Shown here: piece by piece, positions 6,412-13,475 of the stretch | How positions within the stretch are numbered: the stretch's first letter is position 1 | How the letters are laid out: each line of letters starts with the position of its first letter | NCBI GenBank assembly: GCA_964396245.1 | Contig: CAYNEO010000071.1 | Coordinates: forward strand, 1 to 13,475 | Reading direction: 5' to 3' | Length of the DNA stretch: 13,475 nucleotides | Origin: CAYNEO01 sp964396245 | Lineage (GTDB): Bacteria; Zixibacteria; MSB-5A5; GN15; FEB-12 | The notes under the pieces: model-generated | Told to the model about the DNA's origin: nothing | What the model saw: only the letters and a program-made list of their open reading frames with translations | Database searches by the model: none | Position numbers and translations under genes: made by a program

Positions 6412-8628
6412 CTATTTCATCAGCACCATCTTTTTGGTCCGGGCGCTATTATCGAAAGTGATGCGATAAAAGTATATGCCCGATGCGACTTCGTTCCCGT
6501 CTGTATTGCGACCGTCCCATGTCACCTGATGTGGTCCTGCCGCCTGACTGTCGTTTACGAGTGTCGCCACTCGCTGTCCAAGCACATTTAGAACAGTCAC
6601 ATTGACCATCGAGCGATACGGCAGATTGTATTCTATCACTGTCGATGGATTAAAGGGATTCGGATAGTTTTGTGAAACCGTAAATGCTTGCGGCAGTGCG
6701 GGCGGTATATCGTCATCGACGTCGACAGCATTATCGAAGGGATCGAAGGCATACACGCGATCATTTCGCAGAACAACGATTGTCTTTTCGGCAACAGCAA
6801 ATGAACGATGGGTGCCCGCCGGGATTAACTCCACCCAACCTTCATCGAGTCCGTTGTAAGCATAGAACTGAGCGTAGTAATTGGAGCCCACCTTGCCGGT
6901 CACCAGGCCGATTGAACCGCTGTCAGTGGCAGTGTAAGGCTCGGCGTCGATCTTCGTCTGCGACCAGTTCCCGGAATGAACACTATAGCCGTGCAGTGTG
7001 GAGTCGGCTACATTGAAAGCGGCTAGCGAGTTTTCGCCGAGACTGTATGTTTGAAACCGGAAGTCTCTTTGATATACCGTACCCCGAGTAGCGTCGTGGA
7101 CATATGACAGGTCATCCGTGGTTGCGTACCCCAGGTTATTCTTGAGGCGTGCAGATGGATATACACCGCCGGGGAAAGCGACCTCGGCGAATGTGTTGGT
7201 CAGTCCGGAATAGAACAGGAAGTTGTCGCCGACATCCTCGAGATAGTGGTCCGATGTGACCCAATCGCTCCCGACCGGGCCATTGACTGCGTGTGACTGC
7301 CAGGAATCATCATTTGCATAATAAACGTAGACGGTAGCGGCGTCGCTTCCGGCATCGTATCTCGTGAGGGCGACCCAATTGTCACCGGCACGGAAGTTTT
7401 TTGTCCTGGAGTGAGTCAGGGCCGTGTATTTACCGAGGTTGGATTCGACATCATATCCCCAGGCCCGTGTGGTGTCGAATACGGCAAATGCGCGGCCGGC
7501 AGTCCTGTAGGCACTCGTGGTACTCGTGTACTTGATATCGGTATTCTGCTGAAGAAAAGTTCCGGAATAACCACGATAGAACATGCATCTCCAATAGCTG
7601 GTATTGCGCTCCAGCCAGGTATCGACGCTGTAGCGTCCTGCAGTTACACCGTTCCCGTAGTATAAATCCGAATTCCAGTCGTAGACCACATAGTTTTCGG
7701 TCCAGTGGCCAATATACGTATCGTAGCCATAAAACGTGCAGGTCACCGAGACGGAAGGCGTGACAACAATTCGGTGTCCCGTCAAGTAGGTCGTGTATTC
7801 GTGGCAGTTGTCGTTTTGAATCCAGCCGCCGGTCATGGATTCCGTAACGTCCCCCAGTTGAACGGTCATCGTATCGAACTCATTGTCAAAAGCACTGTAC
7901 CCGACGAGGCAGTATGTGTTGCCTCCCAGATCCACCTGGTTGGCATAGCCATGATCCTGCATGGGACTCAGGAAGTATCCGCCTGGAGTCATGGTGTTGA
8001 ACGACTGTGTGTGGGTGCTGTACACTACGCTTTTGGTCGGCTCGGGATAGGTCTGGTTCAGAATCATGCCGAAGTAATCATCCTTAGCCCAAAAATGGCC
8101 GGAGGTAAAACCTCCCGGCAGGCCATAACCGTACGACACCCATTCCCCTACGGCGGCATCAAAGATATACAGGTACTGATCGGTTGCAAAGTAGGCGATA
8201 CGACCGCTGCAACCAAAGCTGGAGAGATTGGTCACCGTACTCGAGCCGAGCACCGAGCCAGAGTAGCTCATGGTATCCCATACGCCCAATTCGGCGCTGT
8301 AGCCAAAGACCAGGTCGTCCGAGAAGTACATGGCGATATCGCCTTTGGTAAATCGGTAGTAGGTCTCCGAGTGCGCCTGAGGAGCTCCCAAGTCGACGTT
8401 CAACCATTCTCCCTGGTTTATGTCGAACAGCAGGATATGACTTGCATTGGGAGCGGAGACGAGTATCAGTCCGTCGCCACGCTGATACGATGGTACGGTG
8501 GATGCGAAATCATCGAGGTCATGTTCTACCCATCGGCCAGCCTGGGCTACTACTGACTGCGATGTGACGAACGAAAGGCAAAAACACATGAGGATTAATG
8601 CCTGATAAAAATTCCTTACGTGGTTCAT
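6412..8628 (-). CDS. Secreted beta-propeller-like protein with C-terminal FlgD-Ig/sorting domain
   Basis: 738 residues from the ATG at 8628. A TTG nine bases earlier is possible, but neither start has a strong ribosome site. The signal peptide ends near VVAQA (about residue 30). The body, to about 640, is a series of loosely conserved units of roughly 45 residues, each with a hydrophobic strand, an aromatic and a Trp. Examples are LLFDINQGEW (66-75), FGYSAELGVW (108-117), LYIFDAAVGEW (153-163) and later FYGYDTYIGHW. This resembles a propeller of the Kelch type but lacks the canonical Kelch double-glycine. Residues 653-738 are an Ig-like sorting tail that starts QNYPNPFNP, has WDG and YFYR strands and ends TKKMVLMK. 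By my count about 48 of its 86 positions match the tail of the 1546-residue protein. It probably acts on the cell surface or outside the cell as a binding protein. No catalytic motif is seen and the ligand is unknown. Confidence 0.82.
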   Translation of the reverse strand: MNHVRNFYQALILMCFCLSFVTSQSVVAQAGRWVEHDLDDFASTVPSYQRGDGLILVSAPNASHILLFDINQGEWLNVDLGAPQAHSETYYRFTKGDIAMYFSDDLVFGYSAELGVWDTMSYSGSVLGSSTVTNLSSFGCSGRIAYFATDQYLYIFDAAVGEWVSYGYGLPGGFTSGHFWAKDDYFGMILNQTYPEPTKSVVYSTHTQSFNTMTPGGYFLSPMQDHGYANQVDLGGNTYCLVGYSAFDNEFDTMTVQLGDVTESMTGGWIQNDNCHEYTTYLTGHRIVVTPSVSVTCTFYGYDTYIGHWTENYVVYDWNSDLYYGNGVTAGRYSVDTWLERNTSYWRCMFYRGYSGTFLQQNTDIKYTSTTSAYRTAGRAFAVFDTTRAWGYDVESNLGKYTALTHSRTKNFRAGDNWVALTRYDAGSDAATVYVYYANDDSWQSHAVNGPVGSDWVTSDHYLEDVGDNFLFYSGLTNTFAEVAFPGGVYPSARLKNNLGYATTDDLSYVHDATRGTVYQRDFRFQTYSLGENSLAAFNVADSTLHGYSVHSGNWSQTKIDAEPYTATDSGSIGLVTGKVGSNYYAQFYAYNGLDEGWVELIPAGTHRSFAVAEKTIVVLRNDRVYAFDPFDNAVDVDDDIPPALPQAFTVSQNYPNPFNPSTVIEYNLPYRSMVNVTVLNVLGQRVATLVNDSQAAGPHQVTWDGRNTDGNEVASGIYFYRITFDNSARTKKMVLMK

Positions 8629-8681
8629 GACTGACAATTTCCGGATGAAGGGTTAAGAAGCACTCTTTCCTTTGATGCCTC

Positions 8682-8710
8682 AAAATAAACAATTGTATCC
8701 ACATTGACAA
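8682..8710 (-). promoter_or_regulatory. Probable promoter for the beta-propeller-like protein
   Basis: On the minus strand TTGTCA (8710-8705, five of six of a -35 box) is followed after exactly 17 bases by TATTTT (8687-8682, four of six of a -10 box). Transcription would start near 8675, about 47 bases before the ATG. One copy of the 21-bp-phased AACAATT repeat overlaps the -35 element and another lies next to the -10, so binding there would be expected to affect transcription. Confidence 0.45.
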
Positions 8711-8738
8711 CAATTCTTTTATTTGCGCCAACAATTCT
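8688..8738. repeat. Three AACAATT copies at exact 21-bp intervals (operator-like)
   Basis: AACAATT begins at 8688, 8709 and 8730, so consecutive copies are 21 bp apart, about two helical turns, and face the same side of the DNA. The second and third are identical over ten bases (CAACAATTCT at 8708-8717 and 8729-8738). The array covers the probable promoter of the minus-strand gene starting at 8628. Read toward that gene the repeat is AATTGTT. This is the pattern expected of cooperative regulator sites, but no regulator is encoded nearby and the region is AT-rich, so chance is not excluded. Confidence 0.45.
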
Positions 8739-8760
8739 CCTTACTTTCGAGAGTCCCAAG

Positions 8761-9090
8761 CGGACATTTGTGTCAGAACGATATTTCTCAGCATCTCTCA
8801 GAATGACGTGCCAGTAGTGTGGTCGTCAATGAGTCATGTGGGTGTTAGTTAAGTAATAATTTCTCATCGGGTCCCAGCTGTGGTCGAAAAGGTACGTCTG
8901 GCTCCCGAGTCAAATGCCACAGCAGTTGAGGAAAGTGCTATTGGGTCCGCTAACCGTCCTGAAACTGCCTGTAGTGCATTTAATGTAGCATTTGTTCGAC
9001 AAGATATTTGATTCCAGGGGCAACAGGCTCGATTGTGGGCTTCTGCTCCTGCTTCAAAACCCGCGACCCAGAAAATCACCTGTGGATGTT
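8761..9090. other. Gene-poor stretch, possibly decayed coding DNA
   Basis: No intact gene is recognised. A minus frame at 8864-9079 stays open (last residues FSTTAGTR) and plus frames are open for short lengths, but none shows a domain or a good start. No terminal inverted repeats or transposase motifs are visible. It joins two clearer relics to the right and may be part of the same decayed locus. Confidence 0.35.
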
Positions 9091-9132
9091 ATGAAGAGAG
9101 TGCTATCATTGATGTATCCACCGGAGGTCTAG

Positions 9133-9483
9133 ATAACTGCGCAAGAGCAGCCAATCTCTATCAGCCCAAGTACTACCAAAAGCCTTTGGCCGGAATACCG
9201 TACTTACGCTGACCGTGTCGAATTCGTAACACACCTCGGCACGCTGGTTGTGCCCCTTTCGGAAATTGAGGAGGTCGCGGTGCAGCAATCAGATGTGAAA
9301 GGGTTCCTAGAAGGCGAGCTGCAACTCAAGGGTTTTCGTCCCTCGTTGAAACCGGACTGGGCGAATTTTATCGAGCACGTAGTGATTGAGAGGACGGGCG
9401 GCAAGATCCGGCGGATTTTGCCCACACCAGGGAACCCGCTCGAGTTCAAGGAGATGCTTGATAAGGGGTTAGTTCGCGGCTAA
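9133..9483 (+). CDS. Small protein with an ATA in place of the start codon; possible pseudogene
   Basis: A 116-codon frame reading (M)TAQEQPISISPSTTKSLW and continuing to ...LDKGLVRG. A strong GGAGG (9123-9127) sits five bases before the ATA at 9133, exactly where an ATG would be expected. A TAG (9130-9132) closes the frame just upstream, so the frame cannot extend further. The next usable start is a GTG at 9250, which would discard 39 plausible residues. The sequence alternates hydrophobic and charged strands (DRVEFVTHLGTLVVPL, HVVIER) and ends in a helix, like small cytosolic domains of the PH/DUF kind. I do not recognise the family. Either ATA is used as a rare start, or the start was lost by a G-to-A change and the gene is dying. 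A decayed neighbourhood favours the second reading. It overlaps the converging hydrolase relic by 15 bases. Confidence 0.5.
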   Translation: MTAQEQPISISPSTTKSLWPEYRTYADRVEFVTHLGTLVVPLSEIEEVAVQQSDVKGFLEGELQLKGFRPSLKPDWANFIEHVVIERTGGKIRRILPTPGNPLEFKEMLDKGLVRG

Positions 9484-10029
9484 CGCTTGTTGATACCCGG
9501 GGCGTGACAACAGAGGATGGATTACTTCAATCTGTTTAGAGAAGAGAATGATGTTGGCGGTGTCAATTGGGCCGTCCTTAATAGCGGCATCCATGGCTTC
9601 AGCAATATCTTCCTGGGCATTATCATAAGTGTTGCAATCAGAAGTCCTGCGCGCTCGAGGGGGGAGAGCGATGAAGCCGTCGGGGATTATCCTCCCGGCG
9701 CCAGTTATTTCGTATTCCGTCGACGGGCTACCGTGCAAACAAACCAACAGAGGATAATTGCATACTGCATCGAAGTCTTCAGGAATCCGGATAAGGTATG
9801 GTTGAAGCGAACTGTCCGATTCAGAGTGACGAGCCCGCCGGGTAAAGCCCTTTTTATTCAGGTAAGAACCTGTGCCGGTCAAAGTTGTCCGGCCTGTGCC
9901 TCGAGGCAACACCAGACAATTTCGGGGGCTTTTGTCTTCCCGGTGAATGCTGATCCACGTTTTGCCTTTACTTCCCGGCCCGGCATCACTACTCTGTTGG
10001 CGTGACCTCGATGTTGTACGCAAACGCAT
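9469..10029 (-). pseudogene. Fragment of a secreted alpha/beta-hydrolase (esterase-like)
   Basis: A 186-codon frame of which only the middle looks like a protein family. Residues about 56-162 (9544-9864) read like the front half of a PHB-depolymerase/Esterase-D-type alpha/beta-hydrolase. They show SSLQPYLIRIPEDF, then YPLLVCLHGS (oxyanion strand, HG at 99-100), then IPDGFIALPPRAR, then NAQEDIAEAMDAAI and DTANIIL. In intact relatives the next residues are the G-x-S-x-G nucleophile elbow. Here the frame instead reads FSKQIEVIHPLL and stops after 24 more residues. The catalytic Ser, Asp and His are therefore all missing, and I found no restored elbow in the other frames just beyond. The first 50 residues are Arg/Ser-rich and unlike a signal peptide, so the front is probably broken too. 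It is a truncated relic and not expected to be active. Confidence 0.6.
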
Positions 10030-10107
10030 TTCGACAGTAAGGATACCGTATGCTACTTATGCCGGATACACCAACCACAAAAACCCGCTCAGAAGGGATG
10101 TGACAGG

Positions 10108-11400
10108 TTGACTGACAAAACAAACCAATCTTCCCGCAGCGGATTCACCGGTCTGGGCATTGCACCCGGTTTGCTCGATGCCATTGACCGCCTCAAGTTC
10201 ACTGAGCCGACACCAATTCAGCGGCAATCAATCCCCGTAACTATCAAGGGCAAGGATCTCATCGCCATCGCGCAAACGGGAACCGGCAAAACGCTTGCTT
10301 ACGGCATCCCGATGATCCAACGCCTGGCTCAGATCAAAGGACAAGGTCTCGTCATTGCCCCGACTCGTGAATTGGCGCTCCAGGTTGACGAGGCGCTGCA
10401 CGATATCGGCCGATCTCTGGGACTGCGAACTACGGTCTTGATCGGCGGAGCGTCCATGGCGGCTCAACTCCGCTCTCTCAAACAGAAACCGCGTATTATT
10501 GTCGCCACCCCCGGGCGCTTAATCGACCATATTGAGCACCGCACGGTCAATCTTTCCGATGTGAGAATACTTGTCCTGGACGAGGCGGACCGGATGCTTG
10601 ACATGGGGTTTGCGCCCCAGATCAAGAAAATCCTGGCAGTCGTTCCGAAGAAACGTCAGATGATGCTGTTCTCGGCGACTATTCCGGAGCAGATCCTGAC
10701 TCTGGCCCGACGCGAGATGGAGTTTCCGATTCATGTTGAAGTTGCTCCCTCCGGGACCGCCCCCGAAAAGATTATCCAGGAGATGTTTTTCGTTGAGAGA
10801 AACGCTAAGACGCAGTTGCTCGAAGTCATGCTCGAGCGGTATCTCGGCCCGGTGCTCATATTCACGCGGACCAAGTATGGGGCCCGGAGGCTTGCCCGCG
10901 AGATCAGGTCCCTCGGGCACACGGCGGCGGAAATCCATTCTAACCGGAGTCTGTCACAGCGTCGTGAAGCACTCGATGGTTTTAAGTCCGGGAAGTACCG
11001 CGCGCTGGTGGCGACCGATGTTGCCTCCCGCGGTATCGATGTCACCGGCATCGAGTTGGTTGTCAACTACGATCTACCAACGAATACCGAAGACTATGTC
11101 CATCGAATCGGACGCACCGGGCGAGCCGGTCATGCCGGACGGTCGGTGTCCTTTGCCACGCTCGATCAGAAGAAGGACGTAAAGAGTATCGAGCGTTTGA
11201 TCAGAAGCGACCTGCCCGCTTCGGCACTGCCGGCCCTGCCTCCCCCGCGAAAGCGCCCGCCCGCGACCAAATCCTCGGGCAGCAGTCCGCGGCAACGACG
11301 CCAATCCTCAGCGCGGCGGCCGTCAAAGAAGCCGTCTCGCCCGCCTCGTCAATCAAAACGGAAGAGCCACAAGGGGAAGAAACGAGTGAAGCGAGACTGA
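10108..11400 (+). CDS. rhlE: DEAD-box ATP-dependent RNA helicase, RhlE type
   Basis: A 430-residue ATP-dependent RNA-unwinding enzyme acting in the cytoplasm in ribosome assembly, RNA decay or cold adaptation. All core motifs are present in order. These are the Q motif (F13 to Q38), Walker A AQTGTGKT (55-62), PTRELA (85-90), GG (113-114), TPGR (134-137), DEAD (158-161), SAT (189-191), FTRTK (252-256), ATDVASRGID (302-311) and HRIGRTGR (332-339). The tail from about 380 is Pro/Arg/Lys-rich and very basic (ends KGKKRVKRD), a common RNA-binding extension in RhlE proteins. The start is a TTG at 10108. The only nearby ATG (10098) is followed at once by TGA, and GAAGGG at 10092-10097 is a somewhat distant ribosome site. 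No strong promoter is visible in the 78 bases to the left. It appears monocistronic and converges on katG. RhlE is assigned over other DEAD-box subfamilies by overall similarity and length. Confidence 0.93.
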   Translation: MTDKTNQSSRSGFTGLGIAPGLLDAIDRLKFTEPTPIQRQSIPVTIKGKDLIAIAQTGTGKTLAYGIPMIQRLAQIKGQGLVIAPTRELALQVDEALHDIGRSLGLRTTVLIGGASMAAQLRSLKQKPRIIVATPGRLIDHIEHRTVNLSDVRILVLDEADRMLDMGFAPQIKKILAVVPKKRQMMLFSATIPEQILTLARREMEFPIHVEVAPSGTAPEKIIQEMFFVERNAKTQLLEVMLERYLGPVLIFTRTKYGARRLAREIRSLGHTAAEIHSNRSLSQRREALDGFKSGKYRALVATDVASRGIDVTGIELVVNYDLPTNTEDYVHRIGRTGRAGHAGRSVSFATLDQKKDVKSIERLIRSDLPASALPALPPPRKRPPATKSSGSSPRQRRQSSARRPSKKPSRPPRQSKRKSHKGKKRVKRD

Positions 11401-11451
11401 GCTTCCTGATACCAGCCTGCCCAAATCGTACGCGGACTGTTTCCTCTGAAG

Positions 11452-11482
11452 ACGGGAGGTCGATGTGAGCGACCTCCCCGTT
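11452..11482. terminator. Hairpin between convergent rhlE and katG
   Basis: GGGAGGTCG (11454-11462) pairs perfectly with CGACCTCCC (11470-11478) around a seven-base loop, and flanking bases extend the stem past a one-base bulge. It sits midway in the 102-bp gap between two genes that end toward each other, as expected for a shared terminator. T-runs are weak on both sides, so termination efficiency is uncertain. Confidence 0.5.
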
Positions 11483-11502
11483 GTCCGTGTTACTTGCCGG
11501 CC

Positions 11503-13475
11503 TTAGTCGAGGTCGAAACGATCGAGATTCATGACCTTGTTCCACGCAGCCACGAAGTCATGTACGAACTTCTGCTGCGAGTCCTCACTCGCATAAACCT
11601 CTGCAACAGCCCGAAGCTGAGAGTTCGAACCGAAGACGAGGTCAACTCGCGTTCCGGTCCACTTCTTCTCGCCCGTTGAACGGTCGTGTCCCTCGAACAG
11701 TTCTTCGTCTTTCGATGTCGCCTTCCATTCCGTGCCCATGTCAAGCAGGTTCACGAAGAAGTCATTGTTGAGAGACTCCGGTCGTTTGGTGAAAACGCCA
11801 TGCGTCGATTGCCCGAAGTTGGCATTCAGAACGCGCATGCCGCCGACGAGCACCGTCATCTCGGGGGCGGTCAAGGTCAGCAGTTGAGCGCGATCCAGCA
11901 GCAGATGCTCGGCCGCACAGCGGCCCCGGTATCGGTCGGACAGGTAATTCCGGAACCCGTCCGCGATCGGTTCGAGTACGGCAAAGGACTCGATATCGGT
12001 TTGCTCCTGAGTTGCATCCGCGCGTCCCGGAGTGAAAGGAACCTTCACGTCGTGTCCGGCATTCTTTGCGGCCTTTTCAACAGCGGCACAACCACCGAGG
12101 ATGATGAGGTCAGCGAGGGAGACCTGCTTTCCGCCCATCTGCGAGCCGTTGAACTCGTGCTGGATTGTCTCCAATGTCTTCAGTGTTTTCCCGAGCTGGT
12201 CCGGCTGGTTCACTTTCCAGCCACGCTGCGGTTCGAGACGAATGCGCGCCCCGTTCGCTCCGCCGCGTTTGTCGCTGCCCCGGAATGTCGAGGCCGACGC
12301 CCACGCAGTGGAGACCAACTGCGAGATGGACAGGCCCGACTTGAGGATCTTTGCCTTGAGGTCGGCGATCTCGGTGTCGCCAATCAGTTTGTGGGTGACG
12401 GCGGGCACCGGATCCTGCCACAGCAACTCCTCTTTGGGGACTTCTGGTCCCAGGTATCGCGAGACGGGTCCCATGTCACGGTGCGTCAGCTTGAACCAGG
12501 CCCGGGCGAAGGCGTCCGCGAGTTCATCCGGGTTTTCCAGAAAGTGCCTTGCGATCGGCTCGTAAATCGGGTCCATCTTGAGCGCCATGTCCGCCGTCGT
12601 CATCATCAGCGGTTGTGTCTTCGAAGCATCGTGCGCGGCCGGCGCCTGTTTCGCAGCCGACGCAGCCGTGGGGGTCCACTGGTGCGCCCCGGCCGGGCTT
12701 TTCACGAGCTCCCATTCGTAGCCGAACAGGTTTTCGAGATAGGTGTTGTCCCACCTGGTCGGGGTCGGGGTCCAGGCGCCTTCCAGCCCGCTGGTGATCG
12801 TATCGCCGCCTTTGCCGCTGCCAAAAGCGCTCTTCCAGCCGAGGCCCAACTCTTCGATACCGGCGCCCTCCGGTTCGGCGCCGACGAGCGCTGCATCACC
12901 TGCGCCGTGGCATTTACCGAAAGTGTGTCCACCCGCAACAAGTGCAACCGTCTCGTAGTCATTCATTGCCATGCGGGCGAACGTTTCCCGAATGTCTTTT
13001 CCCGAGGCGAGCGGATCCGGGTTGCCGTTCGGTCCCTCCGGATTCACGTAGATCAGCCCCATCTGAACGGCGGCGAGAGGATCCGCAAGTTCCCGGTCAC
13101 CGCTGTAGCGCTCGTCGCCGAGCCAGGTAGCCTCCGGACCCCAGTCGATATCCTCTTCCGGCTCCCAGACATCTTCACGCCCGCCGCCGAAACCGAACGT
13201 CTTGAGTCCCATCGATTCGATGGCAACGTTACCGGCCAGAACCATGAGGTCGGCCCACGAGATCTTGCGGCCGTATTTTTGCTTGATCGGCCACAACAGT
13301 CGTCGCGCCTTGTCGAGATTGGCGTTGTCGGGCCAGCTGTTGAGGGGCGCAAAGCGCTGTGATCCGGAGCCTGCACCGCCGCGTCCGTCGCTGATCCGGT
13401 ACGTTCCGGCGCTGTGCCACGCCATCCGGATAAACAGCGGCCCGTAGTGGCCGTAGTCCGCAGGCCACCAGTCCT
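11503..13475 (-). CDS. katG: Catalase-peroxidase KatG (N-terminus beyond window)
   Basis: A bifunctional heme enzyme that removes hydrogen peroxide by catalase and peroxidase reactions. The window holds 656 residues and the stop. The frame is open to the right edge (reading DWWPADYGHYGPLFIR...), so about 70-90 N-terminal residues of the usual 720-750 are missing. The distal pocket R-M-A-W-H (Arg at 13428, Trp at 13419, His at 13416) is intact. The partners of the Met-Tyr-Trp adduct needed for catalase activity are all present: that Trp, Tyr in MGLIYVNPEG and the first Met in RMAMND. The proximal heme His lies in GGHTFGK, and the switch-Arg segment SRYLGP is also seen. The second, heme-free half follows from about THKLIGDTEI to the end (NLDRFDLD). 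An ATG at 13425 is internal and not the start. No signal peptide can be judged. Activity is expected to be normal. Confidence 0.96.
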   Translation of the reverse strand, partial: DWWPADYGHYGPLFIRMAWHSAGTYRISDGRGGAGSGSQRFAPLNSWPDNANLDKARRLLWPIKQKYGRKISWADLMVLAGNVAIESMGLKTFGFGGGREDVWEPEEDIDWGPEATWLGDERYSGDRELADPLAAVQMGLIYVNPEGPNGNPDPLASGKDIRETFARMAMNDYETVALVAGGHTFGKCHGAGDAALVGAEPEGAGIEELGLGWKSAFGSGKGGDTITSGLEGAWTPTPTRWDNTYLENLFGYEWELVKSPAGAHQWTPTAASAAKQAPAAHDASKTQPLMMTTADMALKMDPIYEPIARHFLENPDELADAFARAWFKLTHRDMGPVSRYLGPEVPKEELLWQDPVPAVTHKLIGDTEIADLKAKILKSGLSISQLVSTAWASASTFRGSDKRGGANGARIRLEPQRGWKVNQPDQLGKTLKTLETIQHEFNGSQMGGKQVSLADLIILGGCAAVEKAAKNAGHDVKVPFTPGRADATQEQTDIESFAVLEPIADGFRNYLSDRYRGRCAAEHLLLDRAQLLTLTAPEMTVLVGGMRVLNANFGQSTHGVFTKRPESLNNDFFVNLLDMGTEWKATSKDEELFEGHDRSTGEKKWTGTRVDLVFGSNSQLRAVAEVYASEDSQQKFVHDFVAAWNKVMNLDRFDLD

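Noticed and set aside
7705..8556. 283-codon open frame on the plus strand
   Set aside because: It is antisense to the propeller-like gene, has no ribosome site or recognisable motif, and the opposite strand has a signal peptide and a sorting tail.
8704..8709. Perfect TTGACA on the plus strand as a promoter for rightward transcription
   Set aside because: No acceptable -10 box lies 15-19 bases to its right, and no gene follows closely on that strand.
8864..9079. 71-codon minus-strand frame
   Set aside because: No ribosome site, no family resemblance and low-complexity Ala/Ser/Thr content. It was kept only as a note in the gene-poor region.
11686..13362. 558-codon open frame on the plus strand
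   Set aside because: It lies wholly antisense to katG, whose conserved residues are unmistakable. Long antisense frames are common opposite GC-rich genes, and its translation is Arg/Gly/Pro-rich with no domain.
1..13475. CRISPR array, insertion sequence or phage module
   Set aside because: No regularly spaced long repeats, no transposase or integrase motifs and no terminal inverted repeats with target duplications were found. The only regular repeat is the short 21-bp-phased heptamer.

Overview
The window looks like a chromosomal piece from an uncultured bacterium of the FCB superphylum (Zixibacteria-like or a related candidate phylum). The main reason is that two large exported proteins end in the same 86-residue domain. 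It begins QNYPNPFNP and ends TKKM..., which is the FlgD-Ig-like / type-A secretion-sorting tail typical of these lineages. The lineage call is an inference, because no rRNA or other phylogenetic marker lies in the window.

Layout. Positions 1-153 hold a plus-strand hairpin terminator, probably for a gene ending at or before the left edge. Three minus-strand genes for exported proteins follow. The first is a 1546-residue beta-helix protein that also carries a papain-like Cys/His/Asp signature (154-4794). The second is a 311-residue protein of unknown function with a signal peptide (5177-6112). The third is a 738-residue beta-propeller-like protein with the same sorting tail (6412-8628). Each has its own spacer and at least a plausible promoter, so they do not look like one tight operon. 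The 6113-6411 spacer contains a strong inverted structure followed by a plus-strand hairpin, which may be a small RNA. The spacer before the third gene carries the heptamer AACAATT three times at exact 21-bp steps over its probable promoter.

Positions 8761-10107 form a gene-poor stretch with decayed material. On the plus strand there is a 116-codon frame with a good Shine-Dalgarno site but ATA where a start codon is expected. On the minus strand there is a fragment of a secreted alpha/beta-hydrolase that stops just before its catalytic-serine elbow.

The right side is housekeeping and stress DNA of visibly higher G+C. It holds an RhlE-type DEAD-box RNA helicase (plus strand, 10108-11400) converging on a catalase-peroxidase katG (minus strand, 11503 to beyond 13475, N-terminus cut off by the window edge), with a hairpin between them.

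I see no CRISPR array, tRNA, rRNA, complete insertion sequence or defence operon. The strongest candidates for something new are the peptidase-like domain inside the beta-helix surface protein, the 21-bp-phased operator-like repeat, the ATA-start frame and the possible small RNA. No multi-gene novel system is clearly supported.
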